Positions 9,194 to 19,288 of a stretch of 64,000 nt of DNA are shown here, in pieces. Source of the stretch: an uncultured Gammaproteobacteria bacterium (GTDB taxonomy: Bacteria > Pseudomonadota > Gammaproteobacteria > Pseudomonadales > Halieaceae); NCBI GenBank assembly GCA_902519405.1, contig CABYJX010000002.1, positions 26,695 through 90,694 of the forward strand, in the 5' to 3' direction. The position numbers and the translations under genes are program-made. The number at the start of each line of letters is the position of its first letter. Within the stretch, counting starts at the first letter, position 1. The notes under the pieces were generated by a model. That model was not told where the DNA came from, made no database searches, and saw only the letters and a list, made by a program, of their open reading frames with translations.

Positions 9194-10045
9194 CTAATTT
9201 AAAGCCAAGATTTTTTGCCGAACTTTTTCTATCGCCAGTTTTTCAAGTTGGCGTATACGTTCTGCTGAGACCCCATACTCTGACGCTAGCTTATGAAGGG
9301 TCGCCTTAGGTTCGTTTAGCCACCTTTTAACGAGTATGTCCCTGCTTCTCTCGTCCAGTTCGTTGAGAGCAAGGTGAAGAGCCTTTTTCTTTGAGTTGCT
9401 CAGATCAGACGATTCTAACAATTTCGCTGGATCTCCCCTGTGGTCCTCTAAGTAGAGCTGTGGGGCAATAGCCGCATCGCTGTCGTCAGAATGTGATGGA
9501 GCATCGAACGCGATATCAGTACCACTTAGACGAGATTCCATTTTAAACACTTCATCTACCTCTACTCCCAAGTCTTTCGCCACCATCGTAGCTTCTTCGA
9601 CAGAGAGCCAAGATAAAGTCTGTTTCATTCGCCTTAGATTAAAAAATAGCTTCCTTTGAGGCTTAGTCGTAGCCACCTTGACAATGCGCCAGTTGCGTAA
9701 AATGAATTCATGCATTTCTGCCTTAATCCAGTGCACGGCGAAAGAAACTAATCTCACTCCCTTTTCTGGATTAAATCTCTTTACTGCTTTCATTAAACCC
9801 ACGTTGCCCTCTTGAATTAAGTCGCTTTCAGAAAGCCCGTAGCCTGAATAACTCTTAGCGATGTGAACTACAAATCTGAGGTGAGACATAACTAGTTCTC
9901 GAGCAGCAGCCACATCTCCTTCATAAAATAGCCGCTTAGTTAAATCTCGTTCCTCTTCTAAACTTAAAATTGGTATCCCGCTTACTGCCTGAACGTACGC
10001 GCCTAAATTCGCTCCCGGGACCATCAGATGTTGATGCCAATTCAT
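9194..10045 (-). CDS. rpoH: RNA polymerase sigma-32 (heat shock sigma factor)
   Basis: A 283-residue group 3 sigma factor directing heat-shock promoters. Region 2 contains L-V-x-S-H-L-R-F-V-V-x-I-A and G-Y-G-L-x-x-x-D-L-I-Q-E-G-N-V-G-L-M-K-A-V-x-R-F. The RpoH box Q-R-K-L-F-F-N-L-R-R near residue 128 separates it from RpoD and RpoS. Region 4 ends in a helix-turn-helix S-A-E-R-I-R-Q-L-E. It lies downstream of ftsYEX as in most gammaproteobacteria. The 103-base leader holds its own promoter and a perfect CIRCE, an extra control layer. Confidence 0.97.
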   Translation of the reverse strand: MNWHQHLMVPGANLGAYVQAVSGIPILSLEEERDLTKRLFYEGDVAAARELVMSHLRFVVHIAKSYSGYGLSESDLIQEGNVGLMKAVKRFNPEKGVRLVSFAVHWIKAEMHEFILRNWRIVKVATTKPQRKLFFNLRRMKQTLSWLSVEEATMVAKDLGVEVDEVFKMESRLSGTDIAFDAPSHSDDSDAAIAPQLYLEDHRGDPAKLLESSDLSNSKKKALHLALNELDERSRDILVKRWLNEPKATLHKLASEYGVSAERIRQLEKLAIEKVRQKILALN

Positions 10046-10081
10046 TCTATGTACCTAATTTTCTTAGAGTTTGCCGTAATA

Positions 10082-10108
10082 TTAGCACTCTTTCTTTGAG
10101 AGTGCTAA
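10082..10108 (-). promoter_or_regulatory. CIRCE element (HrcA operator) in the rpoH leader
   Basis: TTAGCACTC, nine bases, GAGTGCTAA: a perfect match to the CIRCE consensus bound by the heat-shock repressor HrcA, extended by one more paired base on each side. It lies 36-63 bases before the rpoH ATG and just downstream of a TATAAT, a position where a bound repressor would block transcription. hrcA itself is not in this window. Confidence 0.92.
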
Positions 10109-10121
10109 TTCATAATCGTAA

Positions 10122-10134
10122 CCGGAATATTATA
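10122..10134 (-). promoter_or_regulatory. Candidate rpoH promoter -10 region
   Basis: A perfect TATAAT on the minus strand (10129-10134) lies between the ftsX stop and the CIRCE. No strong -35 box is seen; TTGAGC at 19-base spacing, inside the ftsX 3' end, is the nearest. With a start about seven bases past the -10, the CIRCE would fall at about +14 to +40. Confidence 0.5.
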
Positions 10135-10148
10135 CGCTTGGTTGACTG

Positions 10149-11072
10149 TTATGGCTCAATCTGCGGAACATGTCTAATAACTGCGCCCCAAGCCCCTAAA
10201 ATCCCTAAAACACCCCCCAAGACAGCGATATTTACCGCTTCCACCACTCTCAAACTTATAAACTTGTATTCACTTTGATAAGACAACAGAAGGGCATCCA
10301 CCTGAGATATTACAAGGGCCTCGGCGAAAATCACCAGATTCGAAGCTAAAACCCCACCACCAAAACCATACCACAGACCCATATATAGAAAGGGTCGGCG
10401 TAAAAATGCATCGCTCCCACCCACCAGTTTAATTACAACAATCTCTTCACGACGATTCTCGATCGCCAATTTGACCATACTTGAGATCACAATAGCTGCG
10501 GCCAAACCCAGAGAAATAGTTAAAAGAAAGATAATTCTGTACCCAAGAGCTAGGAAATTCTTGAGCCGTTCCAACCACGCATGATCAATAATTACATTGG
10601 ATATCTCGGGGATCGCCAGCAATTGAGAACCAAGTGCCTCAGAATCTTCATAGGATAGATATGAATCAAGCGTTAAAAGTAGTGTTGCAGGAATAGGGTT
10701 TGTGTCTAACCTTAGTAGTAAATCCCCGAATCCACTATCCTCGCCTAGCTTTAGTAATGCGGCTTCCGCAGTTAAAAATTCAAGATCCTTTATTTGCTCC
10801 CAATTCTTGATTGATTCGGCTATTTGTCGCCCTTTTGATTCCGGTATTTGATCATCTAAAAATACTGAAAGACTAGGCTCGTAAATTACTTTACTAATCA
10901 ACGATTCTAAGTTTTTAACAAGGAGGCTGCCGCTAATTGGAAAAGCTAAGGTCATAGCAATCAAACAACAGATGATAAAGCTACCAAAAGGCCTTGATAG
11001 TACCCTGGACAAGCTCTCCGCCGATGAAATTCTATGGTGAAAAATCCAGTTGTTAAATTTTAGGCGGAGCAT
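10149..11072 (-). CDS. ftsX: Cell division ABC transporter permease FtsX
   Basis: A 307-residue inner membrane protein that, with FtsE, activates peptidoglycan hydrolases at the septum. It has an N-terminal cytoplasmic arm, a first transmembrane helix near residues 35-55, a large periplasmic loop (S-L-S-V-F-L-D-D-Q onward), then three C-terminal helices from about 180. The FtsX-typical K-L-V-G-G-S-D-x-F-L-R-R-P-F-L-Y-x-G segment is near residue 217. A 51-base gap separates it from ftsE, more than the overlap common in other species. Confidence 0.95.
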   Translation of the reverse strand: MLRLKFNNWIFHHRISSAESLSRVLSRPFGSFIICCLIAMTLAFPISGSLLVKNLESLISKVIYEPSLSVFLDDQIPESKGRQIAESIKNWEQIKDLEFLTAEAALLKLGEDSGFGDLLLRLDTNPIPATLLLTLDSYLSYEDSEALGSQLLAIPEISNVIIDHAWLERLKNFLALGYRIIFLLTISLGLAAAIVISSMVKLAIENRREEIVVIKLVGGSDAFLRRPFLYMGLWYGFGGGVLASNLVIFAEALVISQVDALLLSYQSEYKFISLRVVEAVNIAVLGGVLGILGAWGAVIRHVPQIEP

Positions 11073-11123
11073 TTTTAGAAAATCTTCAAATTACTTCTGA
11101 ATTACTGTTAGAAACCAACCACA

Positions 11124-11774
11124 CTAAATCAAACCGCCTTCTTCGAGACGAATTTGTCTATGCCCTAGCTGAGAAATCAAACTCAGATCGTGACTAACGA
11201 CCACGACGGTGACTCCTACGCGATTAAATTCATCAAATAATAACATTACCTCTCTCGAAAGATTAGGATCTAGATTTCCAGTGGGCTCGTCCGCTAGCAA
11301 AATGCTTGGCCGGGTAACGACGGCTCTCGCAATCCCAACACGCTGCTGCTCTCCGGCAGAAAGTTCTTTTGGCATCGCTCGCTCTCTTGTTAAAAGACGA
11401 ACCTTATCCAAAGCTGCCCTCGCTCGACGAAAGGCTTCCTTTCGCTCTGTTCCTAAAATAGTCAGGGGAAGAAGTACATTTTCAATTACTGACCGATCAA
11501 AGAGTAAGCGATGATCCTGAAAGACCATACCAATTTTACGTCTGTATTGCGCTATTCCTGCACTACTAATAGATTGTAAATCGATATCATTTACTGTTAT
11601 TCGACCTCTGGTTGGTCGCTCTAAAAGCATGATTAATCTGAGTAAAGTACTTTTCCCAGCACCAGAATGGCCTGCCACAAAAACCATCTCGGATTTATTA
11701 ATAACTAGAGATACTCTACTTAAGGCATCTCGTTGGCCGTGGTAGCGCTTGACCACATGTTCTAATTTTATCAC
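11124..11774 (-). CDS. ftsE: Cell division ATP-binding protein FtsE
   Basis: A 216-residue ABC ATPase partner of FtsX. Walker A G-H-S-G-A-G-K-S-T is near residue 35, the Q-loop at V-F-Q-D-H-R-L-L, the ABC signature is L-S-A-G-E-Q-Q-R-V-G-I-A-R-A, and Walker B is I-L-L-A-D-E-P-T-G-N-L-D. The V-V-S-H-D switch histidine is also present. It follows ftsY by two bases and precedes ftsX in the conserved ftsYEX order. Confidence 0.96.
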   Translation of the reverse strand: MIKLEHVVKRYHGQRDALSRVSLVINKSEMVFVAGHSGAGKSTLLRLIMLLERPTRGRITVNDIDLQSISSAGIAQYRRKIGMVFQDHRLLFDRSVIENVLLPLTILGTERKEAFRRARAALDKVRLLTRERAMPKELSAGEQQRVGIARAVVTRPSILLADEPTGNLDPNLSREVMLLFDEFNRVGVTVVVVSHDLSLISQLGHRQIRLEEGGLI

Positions 11775-11776
11775 GC

Positions 11777-12739
11777 CTAAGTCGATTCGGTTTCAAGAAG
11801 CGCATCTACGAACTCTGTTGCGAGAAAAGGCTGCAGATCATCTGACGATTCGCCAATACCTATATATCGAATAGGCAAGCCTAACTTTTTTGCCAAAGCG
11901 AATATCAAGCCTCCCTTTGCCGTCCCGTCTAGTTTCGTCAATGTTAAACCAGTCACTCCCACTGCATCCTTAAACTCTTCCGCTTGGAGTAAACCGTTTT
12001 GGCCGATTCCAGCATCTAAGACAAGCATTATCTCATGAGGAGCATGCTCATCAAGTTTCCTAATAACCCGGATGATTTTTTTTAATTCCTCCATTAAATG
12101 CTCTTGATTGTGCAGTCGGCCAGCCGTATCCGCCAGAAGAATATCGATTCCGCGTGCTCGCGCGGATACCAATGCGTCATAAATGACGGAAGCACTATCT
12201 GCTCCTTGATGTTGAGAAATTACCGGTACAGAGTTTCTTTTTCCCCAGTCATGTAACTGCTCTATAGCTGCGGCGCGGAAGGTATCTCCGGCTGCAAGCA
12301 TAACTTTTAAATTCTGTGATAGAAAATACTTTGCTAACTTGCCCACAGTAGTGGTTTTTCCAGCTCCATTTGTACCCACCATTAAAATCACAAAGGTTTT
12401 GTCTGGACTTAACTCCATTGGTAACTGCACCGGAGTGAGAATTTTAATTAAATCCTCCCTGAGGGCAATTCTTAACTGTTCTGGCGAGCTAATCCTCGTT
12501 TTCGACTGTCGGGAAATTAAATTTCCTAGAATTTCATTGGTTGCCGCCAATCCTACATCACAAGATAGTAGTTGCGCCTCTATTTCCTGGAGTATCTCTG
12601 GTGCAATATCGTTATCCGTTATCCTCAGGCTAGGGGATAATTTAAATTTGTTTCCTGACTTTTTTAAGCCTTCTCGAAGTTTTCTAAACATAGAGCTTCT
12701 TGAGTTAGTGTTAATAGGTGTTTTTTCCACAGTTTTCAT
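11777..12739 (-). CDS. ftsY: Signal recognition particle receptor FtsY
   Basis: A 320-residue SRP receptor GTPase that docks ribosome-SRP complexes at the membrane. Only the N and G domains are present; the long acidic A domain of E. coli FtsY is absent, as in many bacteria. Motifs are G1 G-T-N-G-A-G-K-T-T-T near residue 124, D-T-F-R-A-A-A, D-T-A-G-R and T-K-L-D-G-T-A-K-G-G. It is divergent from rsmD across 101 bases that must hold both promoters. Confidence 0.96.
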   Translation of the reverse strand: MKTVEKTPINTNSRSSMFRKLREGLKKSGNKFKLSPSLRITDNDIAPEILQEIEAQLLSCDVGLAATNEILGNLISRQSKTRISSPEQLRIALREDLIKILTPVQLPMELSPDKTFVILMVGTNGAGKTTTVGKLAKYFLSQNLKVMLAAGDTFRAAAIEQLHDWGKRNSVPVISQHQGADSASVIYDALVSARARGIDILLADTAGRLHNQEHLMEELKKIIRVIRKLDEHAPHEIMLVLDAGIGQNGLLQAEEFKDAVGVTGLTLTKLDGTAKGGLIFALAKKLGLPIRYIGIGESSDDLQPFLATEFVDALLETEST

Positions 12740-12840
12740 TCCTCAATCCGAGATGATTTGAAGGATTCTTAGACTGGCATGGTAAACTTAGATGTTCGAC
12801 CGAGAAATCACATCCTAACATCTCAATCAGTGCTAAATAA

Positions 12841-13428
12841 ATGAGAAATAACAATCGCCTAAAAAATTTGAAAAGAAAATTACGCATAATTGGTGGCAAA
12901 TGGCGCGGCCGAAAAATTCCATTTGAATTAAGAAATGGGTTACGACCCACCAAAGAAATTGTCAGAGAAACCCTTTTTAACTGGTTAGATTCCCATGTTC
13001 CCCAGTCGAGGTGTCTTGATTTATTTTGTGGCACGGGCTCGCTCGGTCTAGAAGCACTTTCCAGGGGAGCGAGCCACTGCGATTTTGTAGACAAATCTAG
13101 CTCATGTACTGGAGCATTAGAGCTATACCTAGAAGAGCTGTGTGTAACTAACTTTTCCAAAGTTCATTTAAAAGATGTCGCTGATTTTTTATCTTTAAGT
13201 CATAGACGCTATGATATCGTATTCGTTGATCCGCCTTTTAACGCTGGATTACTTAATCAAGCTTGCAGAGATCTCGCACGTAAAAATCTAGTTGCGCCCG
13301 GAGGAATGATATATTTAGAATTTCCCTCATCTGATACGCCAAATTACATTCCACCATGTTGGGAAATATATCGAGAAAAACAAACAGGCGCAGTTAAATA
13401 CTACCTGTATCTAAATTCCCAAGATTAA
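12841..13428 (+). CDS. rsmD: 16S rRNA (guanine966-N2)-methyltransferase
   Basis: A 195-residue SAM methyltransferase that makes m2G966 in the small ribosomal subunit. It begins with the family motif R-I-I-G-G-K-W-R-G-R-K-I, then R-P-T-K-E-x-V-R-E-T-L-F-N-W-L. SAM motif I is L-D-L-F-C-G-T-G-S-L-G-L-E-A-L near residue 58. The N6/N2-type catalytic motif D-P-P-F-N is near residue 130. The ATG start, the basic N-terminus and the synteny rsmD-coaD are all as expected. Confidence 0.95.
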   Translation: MRNNNRLKNLKRKLRIIGGKWRGRKIPFELRNGLRPTKEIVRETLFNWLDSHVPQSRCLDLFCGTGSLGLEALSRGASHCDFVDKSSSCTGALELYLEELCVTNFSKVHLKDVADFLSLSHRRYDIVFVDPPFNAGLLNQACRDLARKNLVAPGGMIYLEFPSSDTPNYIPPCWEIYREKQTGAVKYYLYLNSQD

Positions 13429-13482
13429 GAGGTATACTGTCCCTTGCGTAGCGACGCGGCTAAGCAAAAACTCGCGAAATAG

Positions 13483-13977
<495 letters not shown>

Positions 13978-13991
13978 CGAAATGGGAACTT

Positions 13992-14804
13992 TCACCCCTG
14001 ACAAGTAGGGCAATAAAAGCTTGTCCTCTGAGCCAATACTTTGGAACGAATGATAGCGGCGCACTGATTACATTTTTCCCCCTCCCGTCCGTAAACGTTA
14101 AGTTTCACAGAAAAATAACCCGGCAAACCTGACGCCCCAACGTAGTCTCTTAATGTAGTTCCACCTTGCTCAATAGCCCGCTCAAGCACAAATTTTATGG
14201 CGTCAACTAACTTCCAGTAACGGGCACGTGAAATTCTTTTACTCGCATTTCCAGGCCTGATGCCGCTTAAAAAAAGTGCTTCGCTTGCATAGATATTGCC
14301 TACTCCGACAACAATTTTCCCATCCATGATTAATTGCTTCACTGATATATAACGCCCCCGTGATTTTTCGAAAAGATAGTCACCATCAAATTGTTTTGAG
14401 AGAGGTTCTGGACCCAAAGAAGCTAAAAGAGGGTGTTCCTCGCCGCGCTTAATCCAATGAAAGCTGCCAAACCTTCTTGGATCATGATAACGCAGCAAAT
14501 AACTGGAATTAAAAATCAAATCAATATGATCATGCTTCATTGGTGCTTCACGCAATGGGGCCAGCCTCAGCGAACCAGACATGCCTAAGTGGATCATTAA
14601 AGTTCCGGCGGTGCAGCGAAGCAGCAGGTATTTACCGCGGCGCTCTATCGTCTTAACTGTTTGACCTTTTAATCGACTTTTTAAAGAGAGGGGAACAGGC
14701 CATCGAAGCGACGCATTCCTGATAATAACCTTTTCAAATGCGCATCCCGATATCTGACTAGTGATACCTCGTCTGGTGGTTTCAACCTCAGGCAACTCAG
14801 GCAT
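13992..14804 (-). CDS. mutM: Formamidopyrimidine-DNA glycosylase
   Basis: Removes 8-oxoguanine and ring-opened purines from DNA and nicks at the lesion. The 270-residue protein starts M-P-E-L-P-E-V-E-T, where Pro2 is the Schiff-base nucleophile and Glu3 the acid. The G-x-G-N-I-Y-A-S-E-A helix-two-turn-helix element is near residue 168. It ends with the zinc finger C-x2-C-x16-C-x2-C and the family R-T-S-F-Y-C-P-x-C-Q. Placement next to coaD and rpmG is standard for gammaproteobacteria. Confidence 0.96.
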   Translation of the reverse strand: MPELPEVETTRRGITSQISGCAFEKVIIRNASLRWPVPLSLKSRLKGQTVKTIERRGKYLLLRCTAGTLMIHLGMSGSLRLAPLREAPMKHDHIDLIFNSSYLLRYHDPRRFGSFHWIKRGEEHPLLASLGPEPLSKQFDGDYLFEKSRGRYISVKQLIMDGKIVVGVGNIYASEALFLSGIRPGNASKRISRARYWKLVDAIKFVLERAIEQGGTTLRDYVGASGLPGYFSVKLNVYGREGEKCNQCAAIIRSKVLAQRTSFYCPTCQG

Positions 14805-14889
14805 CTTTTAGAGTCTTGTGGAATCTGCGAGGGATCTATTTTAATACGCTAGAACATTTTTATAAAATGAAAAGTTCAATCACGAGTAA

Positions 14890-15045
14890 TTATTTTATTT
14901 TCCCTTCTTTATAAAGGACATGCTTTCTGACAACAGGATCAAATTTTTTCATTTCTAGCTTATCAGGTGTAGAACGTTTATTTTTATCCGTAGTATAAAA
15001 ATGCCCCGTCCCTGCTGTCGAGTTCATTCTAATTTTCTCTCTCAT
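14890..15045 (-). CDS. rpmG: 50S ribosomal protein L33
   Basis: A 51-residue protein absent from the ORF track because of its length. It reads [24 protein letters not shown], with the family core [14 protein letters not shown] and the ending V-L-Y-K-E-G-K-I-K. These are diagnostic of the zinc-independent (cysteine-free) form of L33. It follows rpmB by 29 bases on the same strand, forming the rpmB-rpmG operon. Confidence 0.97.
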   Translation of the reverse strand: MREKIRMNSTAGTGHFYTTDKNKRSTPDKLEMKKFDPVVRKHVLYKEGKIK

Positions 15046-15074
15046 TATCTATATTCTCACTAAAATAAAGTTGC

Positions 15075-15311
15075 TTAAATTATATCGCCGTCACGCCGAA
15101 TATCTGACAATACCTGATCAATGCCTTTTTTATCAATAATCCTCATACCTTTGCTGGAAACTCTTAACTTGACATATCGCTTTTCGGAATCTACCCAAAA
15201 TCGATGAGTATGCAAATTGGGCAAAAATCTCCTGCGAGTACGGTTTTTAGCATGGGAGACATTGTTACCTGCAAGCGGCCGTTTCCCTGTTACCTGACAA
15301 ACTCTAGACAT
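15075..15311 (-). CDS. rpmB: 50S ribosomal protein L28
   Basis: A 78-residue L28. The true start is the ATG at 15311, giving [12 protein letters not shown], the invariant family N-terminus. The ORF-track start adds 16 unrelated residues. A strong GGAGGAG Shine-Dalgarno sits just before this ATG and settles the choice. The N-R-T-R-R-R-F-x-P-N-L-H segment near residue 25 is typical. It is first gene of rpmB-rpmG, with a good sigma-70 promoter upstream. Confidence 0.97.
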   Translation of the reverse strand: MSRVCQVTGKRPLAGNNVSHAKNRTRRRFLPNLHTHRFWVDSEKRYVKLRVSSKGMRIIDKKGIDQVLSDIRRDGDII

Positions 15312-15398
15312 AATGCTCCTCCAATTGGCAGAAAAGTTTTCGCTTGCGTAACACACCACGCAAATTAATAAGCTTAATTCCTAAACGAGTGGCGCGTC

Positions 15399-15427
15399 GT
15401 TATATCAAAAGAGCTTAGTTATGGCAA
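15399..15427 (-). promoter_or_regulatory. Candidate sigma-70 promoter of rpmB-rpmG
   Basis: On the minus strand TTGCCA (15422-15427) is followed after exactly 17 bases by TATAAC (15399-15404). The start would fall about 80 bases before the rpmB ATG. The divergent coaBC gene uses the other side of this 193-base gap. Confidence 0.6.
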
Positions 15428-15504
15428 CAAGCGAAGCATTTTTAAACCCATAAAATGGTATTATGGTGTCTTCACAAGACGAGTAAGTTTTCTGTTGAGA
15501 AGCC

Positions 15505-16710
15505 ATGTCAAATTTATCGAATAAAAATATAGTGTTAGGAGTTAGTGGCAGTATTGCTGCGTATAAATCTGCGGAACTAATTAGACGACTTCAAGATTCC
15601 GGAGCCTCCGTGAAAGTGGTCATGACTAAAAGCTCTGTAGAGTTCATTACTCCACTGACAATGCAGGCACTCTCTGGAAATCCTGTACATACTGAACTGT
15701 TAGATGAGGCTTCTGAAAGAGCCATGAGCCATATTGAACTGGCGCGCTGGGCCGATATTCTAATAATAGCTCCAGCGAGCGCAAACCTAATTGCTAAACT
15801 ATCTCATGGTCGCGCTGATGACTTGCTGACTGCCGTCTGCTTGGCTACGTCTGCGGATATCTTAATAGCCCCTGCAATGAATAATCAAATGTGGCTTAAC
15901 CGTGCTACCCAAAAAAACATCTCCGAATTAAAGTTAATGGGGCATCATGTTTTAGCCCCCGAAGATGGCAAACAAGCTTGTGGAGAGACTGGACCCGGTC
16001 GGATGGTAGAAACTAACCAAATAATTTCCATTGCAAATACCTTGTTCTCATCTGGCTCACTTTCAGGAACCAAAGTTTTACTCACTGCCGGACCTACTCG
16101 TGAACCACTTGATCCAATAAGGTATCTGTCAAATTACAGTTCAGGGAAAATGGGTTTTGCACTTGCCGAGGCAGCTCGCTCTGCAGGAGCAGAGGTCACT
16201 TTAGTAACAGGCCCAGTAAGTCTTCTCACTCCAAAATACGTTGTTCGACATGATATAGAAACAGCACAAGATATGCTCAAAGCTTGCGTTGAACACGCGT
16301 CTTCGTGTGATATCTTCATTTGCTGCGCAGCGGTCGCGGACTACAGACCCAGACGTCGAGAGCCTCAAAAAATAAAGAAGAATGATGCCACCTTAAATAT
16401 GGAAATGATGCGAAATCCGGACATCTTATCGAATATTACTGCTCAGTTTGAACAAATATTCTCCGTTGGCTTTGCCGCTGAGACGACTAATTTAATAGAA
16501 AATGCTCAACAAAAGCTGTTAAAAAAGAAGCTCGATTTGATCGTTGCTAATGACGTCTCCGATCCGGAAATAGGTTTTGACAGTGATCATAACGAGGTGT
16601 TGTTACTTTGGGCTAATGGAAACGAAAAACTCGAACAGGCCAGTAAAGCTATTATATCAAAGCAGATAATTAATCGCCTTGCCCTGATCTATCACGAAAA
16701 TAGGAGTTAG
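15505..16710 (+). CDS. coaBC: Bifunctional phosphopantothenoylcysteine decarboxylase / phosphopantothenate-cysteine ligase
   Basis: Second and third steps of coenzyme A synthesis in one 401-residue protein. The N-terminal flavoprotein half has G-V-S-G-S-I-A-A-Y-K, the catalytic-His segment with S-H-I-E-L-A-R-W-A-D and P-A-M-N-N-Q-M-W near residue 120. The C-terminal CoaB half begins about residue 185 with T-A-G-P-T-R-E-P-L-D-P-I-R and contains S-S-G-K-M-G-F-A-L-A and A-A-V-A-D-Y-R-P. dut and radC, commonly adjacent to this gene, are missing here. Confidence 0.96.
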   Translation: MSNLSNKNIVLGVSGSIAAYKSAELIRRLQDSGASVKVVMTKSSVEFITPLTMQALSGNPVHTELLDEASERAMSHIELARWADILIIAPASANLIAKLSHGRADDLLTAVCLATSADILIAPAMNNQMWLNRATQKNISELKLMGHHVLAPEDGKQACGETGPGRMVETNQIISIANTLFSSGSLSGTKVLLTAGPTREPLDPIRYLSNYSSGKMGFALAEAARSAGAEVTLVTGPVSLLTPKYVVRHDIETAQDMLKACVEHASSCDIFICCAAVADYRPRRREPQKIKKNDATLNMEMMRNPDILSNITAQFEQIFSVGFAAETTNLIENAQQKLLKKKLDLIVANDVSDPEIGFDSDHNEVLLLWANGNEKLEQASKAIISKQIINRLALIYHENRS

Positions 16711-16780
16711 GAAAATTAACAGTTCAGATTTAAGTTCTTTGGAGTACTACATATTATAATCTTTACTTGGAAAATTATAG

Positions 16781-17698
<918 letters not shown>

Positions 17699-17793
17699 TT
17701 TTGAAACAGAATAGTAGCTTACCAACATAAAAGTGTTTGCCGCAGCCATGTTAAGCGGCTACGATCAGATTGTGTTTTGGAGCGCCCATCCTA

Positions 17794-18399
17794 ATGCCAA
17801 GAAGAAAAAGTCAGAGAAGGCAAGAGATTCTACAATCTCTTGCACAAATGCTGGAGTCCGACAGAGGCCAGAAGATTACTACTGCATCTTTGGCCTATAA
17901 AGTGGGCGTCTCTGAAGCGGCTCTCTACAGACATTTCCCCAGTAAAGCAAAAATGTTCGAGGAGCTAATAGTCTTCGCCGAAGAGACTATTTTCGGCCTA
18001 ATAGCACAAATCTGCCATAGTGATACTAACTGTGAAACTAAATGCAAAAATATTTTAACTAGCATTTTAGTTTTTTCCGAGAAAAATCCCGGTATTTCAA
18101 GGGTATTATCTAGAGACGCCTTGGCTGGGGAAGATATGCGACTTCATCGGCGCGCTAGCCAGTTTTTCGACAGAATCGATACACAGCTGCGACAGATTTT
18201 TCGTGAGGCTGAACCAAAGGAAGGTAAGAGGACAAGAATTCCTCTAATTGCCGCCACAAACCTTCTTTTGGCGATTGTCGAAGGAAGGATTAGCCAATTT
18301 GTTAGATCTGATTTTGCGAACCTGCCTTCCAAGGACTGGGACCTTCAGTGGGAATTGATCATTGGAAACTTTTTTTGCAAGACGGCTGAACACAAATAG
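17794..18399 (+). CDS. slmA: Nucleoid occlusion factor SlmA (TetR family)
   Basis: A DNA-binding inhibitor of FtsZ assembly that keeps division off the nucleoid. From the ATG at 17794 it is 201 residues, M-P-R-R-K-S-Q-R-R-Q-E-I-L-Q, close to the 198 of E. coli; the track start eight codons earlier is a TTG without support. The TetR helix-turn-helix is around T-T-A-S-L-A-Y-K-V-G-V-S-E-A-A-L-Y-R-H-F-P-S-K. The argB-slmA-pyrE neighbourhood agrees with pseudomonads. Confidence 0.94.
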   Translation: MPRRKSQRRQEILQSLAQMLESDRGQKITTASLAYKVGVSEAALYRHFPSKAKMFEELIVFAEETIFGLIAQICHSDTNCETKCKNILTSILVFSEKNPGISRVLSRDALAGEDMRLHRRASQFFDRIDTQLRQIFREAEPKEGKRTRIPLIAATNLLLAIVEGRISQFVRSDFANLPSKDWDLQWELIIGNFFCKTAEHK

Positions 18400-18427
18400 A
18401 AAGATGAAGCTAGACTAGCATTAACGG

Positions 18428-19084
18428 TCAAGTAGGTTTGGCAATCCCATAACGAGCTCTGTAGCCTTGCATTTGTGATAGATATTGTTTATCTGCGGTC
18501 TTAGTCTTCTCTAAATAGTCCACTAAATCTCCCAAACCTACCATCTTTAGTACTTCAGTTTTAAAATCTTTTTCTATTTCCTGTACCGCAGATTTATCAC
18601 CAATTCCGCGTTCCTCGCGGTCTATTCCCAGCGCCACGCCGGCTAAATCTGCTTTTGCATCAGAGATTAAGCGCAGAGTTTCTCTCACCGCAGTACCAGC
18701 CGTAATGACATCGTCGATTACGAGCACCTTGCCAATAAGGGGGGAGCCCACTAACGCACCACCTTCTCCGTGAGTTTTATGCTCTTTCCTATTGTAAGCG
18801 ATTGGGACGTTAATCTTGTGTTCCTCAAATAGAGCTATTGAAGTTGCCGTTACCAAAGGTATTCCTTTGTATGCTGGGCCAAGCAACATATCGAATTTCA
18901 AGCCCGAATCGACTATGCACTGTGCATAGCATCGGCCCACTTCGGCTAACGATTCTCCAGACGAAAACTTACCTGCATTAAAAAAATATGGGCTGTTCCT
19001 GCCTGATTTTAAGGTAAAACTGCCAAAGCTTAACGCCTCACAATTTCGCGATAATTCAATGAAGCGTTGCTTATATGTTTTCAA
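18428..19084 (-). CDS. pyrE: Orotate phosphoribosyltransferase
   Basis: Fifth step of pyrimidine synthesis, joining orotate to PRPP. Starting at the TTG at 19084 gives M-K-T-Y-K-Q-R-F-I-E, which aligns with the E. coli N-terminus and yields 218 residues; the track start (TTG 19096) adds four residues. F-T-L-K-S-G-R-x-S-P-Y-F-F-N-A-G is near residue 22, G-P-A-Y-K-G-I-P near 70, R-K-E-x-K-x-H-G-E-G-G near 98, and the PRPP motif V-L-V-I-D-D-V-I-T-A-G-T-A near 120. Convergent with slmA. Confidence 0.95.
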   Translation of the reverse strand: MKTYKQRFIELSRNCEALSFGSFTLKSGRNSPYFFNAGKFSSGESLAEVGRCYAQCIVDSGLKFDMLLGPAYKGIPLVTATSIALFEEHKINVPIAYNRKEHKTHGEGGALVGSPLIGKVLVIDDVITAGTAVRETLRLISDAKADLAGVALGIDREERGIGDKSAVQEIEKDFKTEVLKMVGLGDLVDYLEKTKTADKQYLSQMQGYRARYGIAKPT

Positions 19085-19288
19085 TTCAGATCTCAAACCT
19101 TATAAGAGTTGAACACATCAGGGCTCCAATATCCAAAGAAGAAGCACGTTTGTAATTCAAATATAGCACAGCTTTCAGTCAAGCATGGCAGTAAAAATCA
19201 GCTCCAAAAATGTTCTTATTAAAAGGCAAGAAGAACCAAATGACTTTGATTTAGAGGGATAAATCCTCTTGCTTCTAAATATAACTTA

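Noticed and set aside
13440-13480. Small hairpins GCGT-AGCG-ACGC and CTCG-N9-CGAG before coaD
   Set aside because: Four-base stems are expected by chance; no regulatory family recognised.
14225-14233. CACGTGAAA, resembling half of a parS site
   Set aside because: Only one arm of the 16-base parS palindrome matches and the site is inside mutM; no full parS was found.
17741-17763. GCCGC/GCGGC inverted repeat before slmA as an argB terminator
   Set aside because: The loop is 11 bases and no T tract follows; too weak to call.
19097-19288. Possible RNA gene or terminator between pyrE and rph
   Set aside because: Only a five-base AGAGG/CCTCT stem near 19252-19270 is visible; no RNA family pattern recognised.
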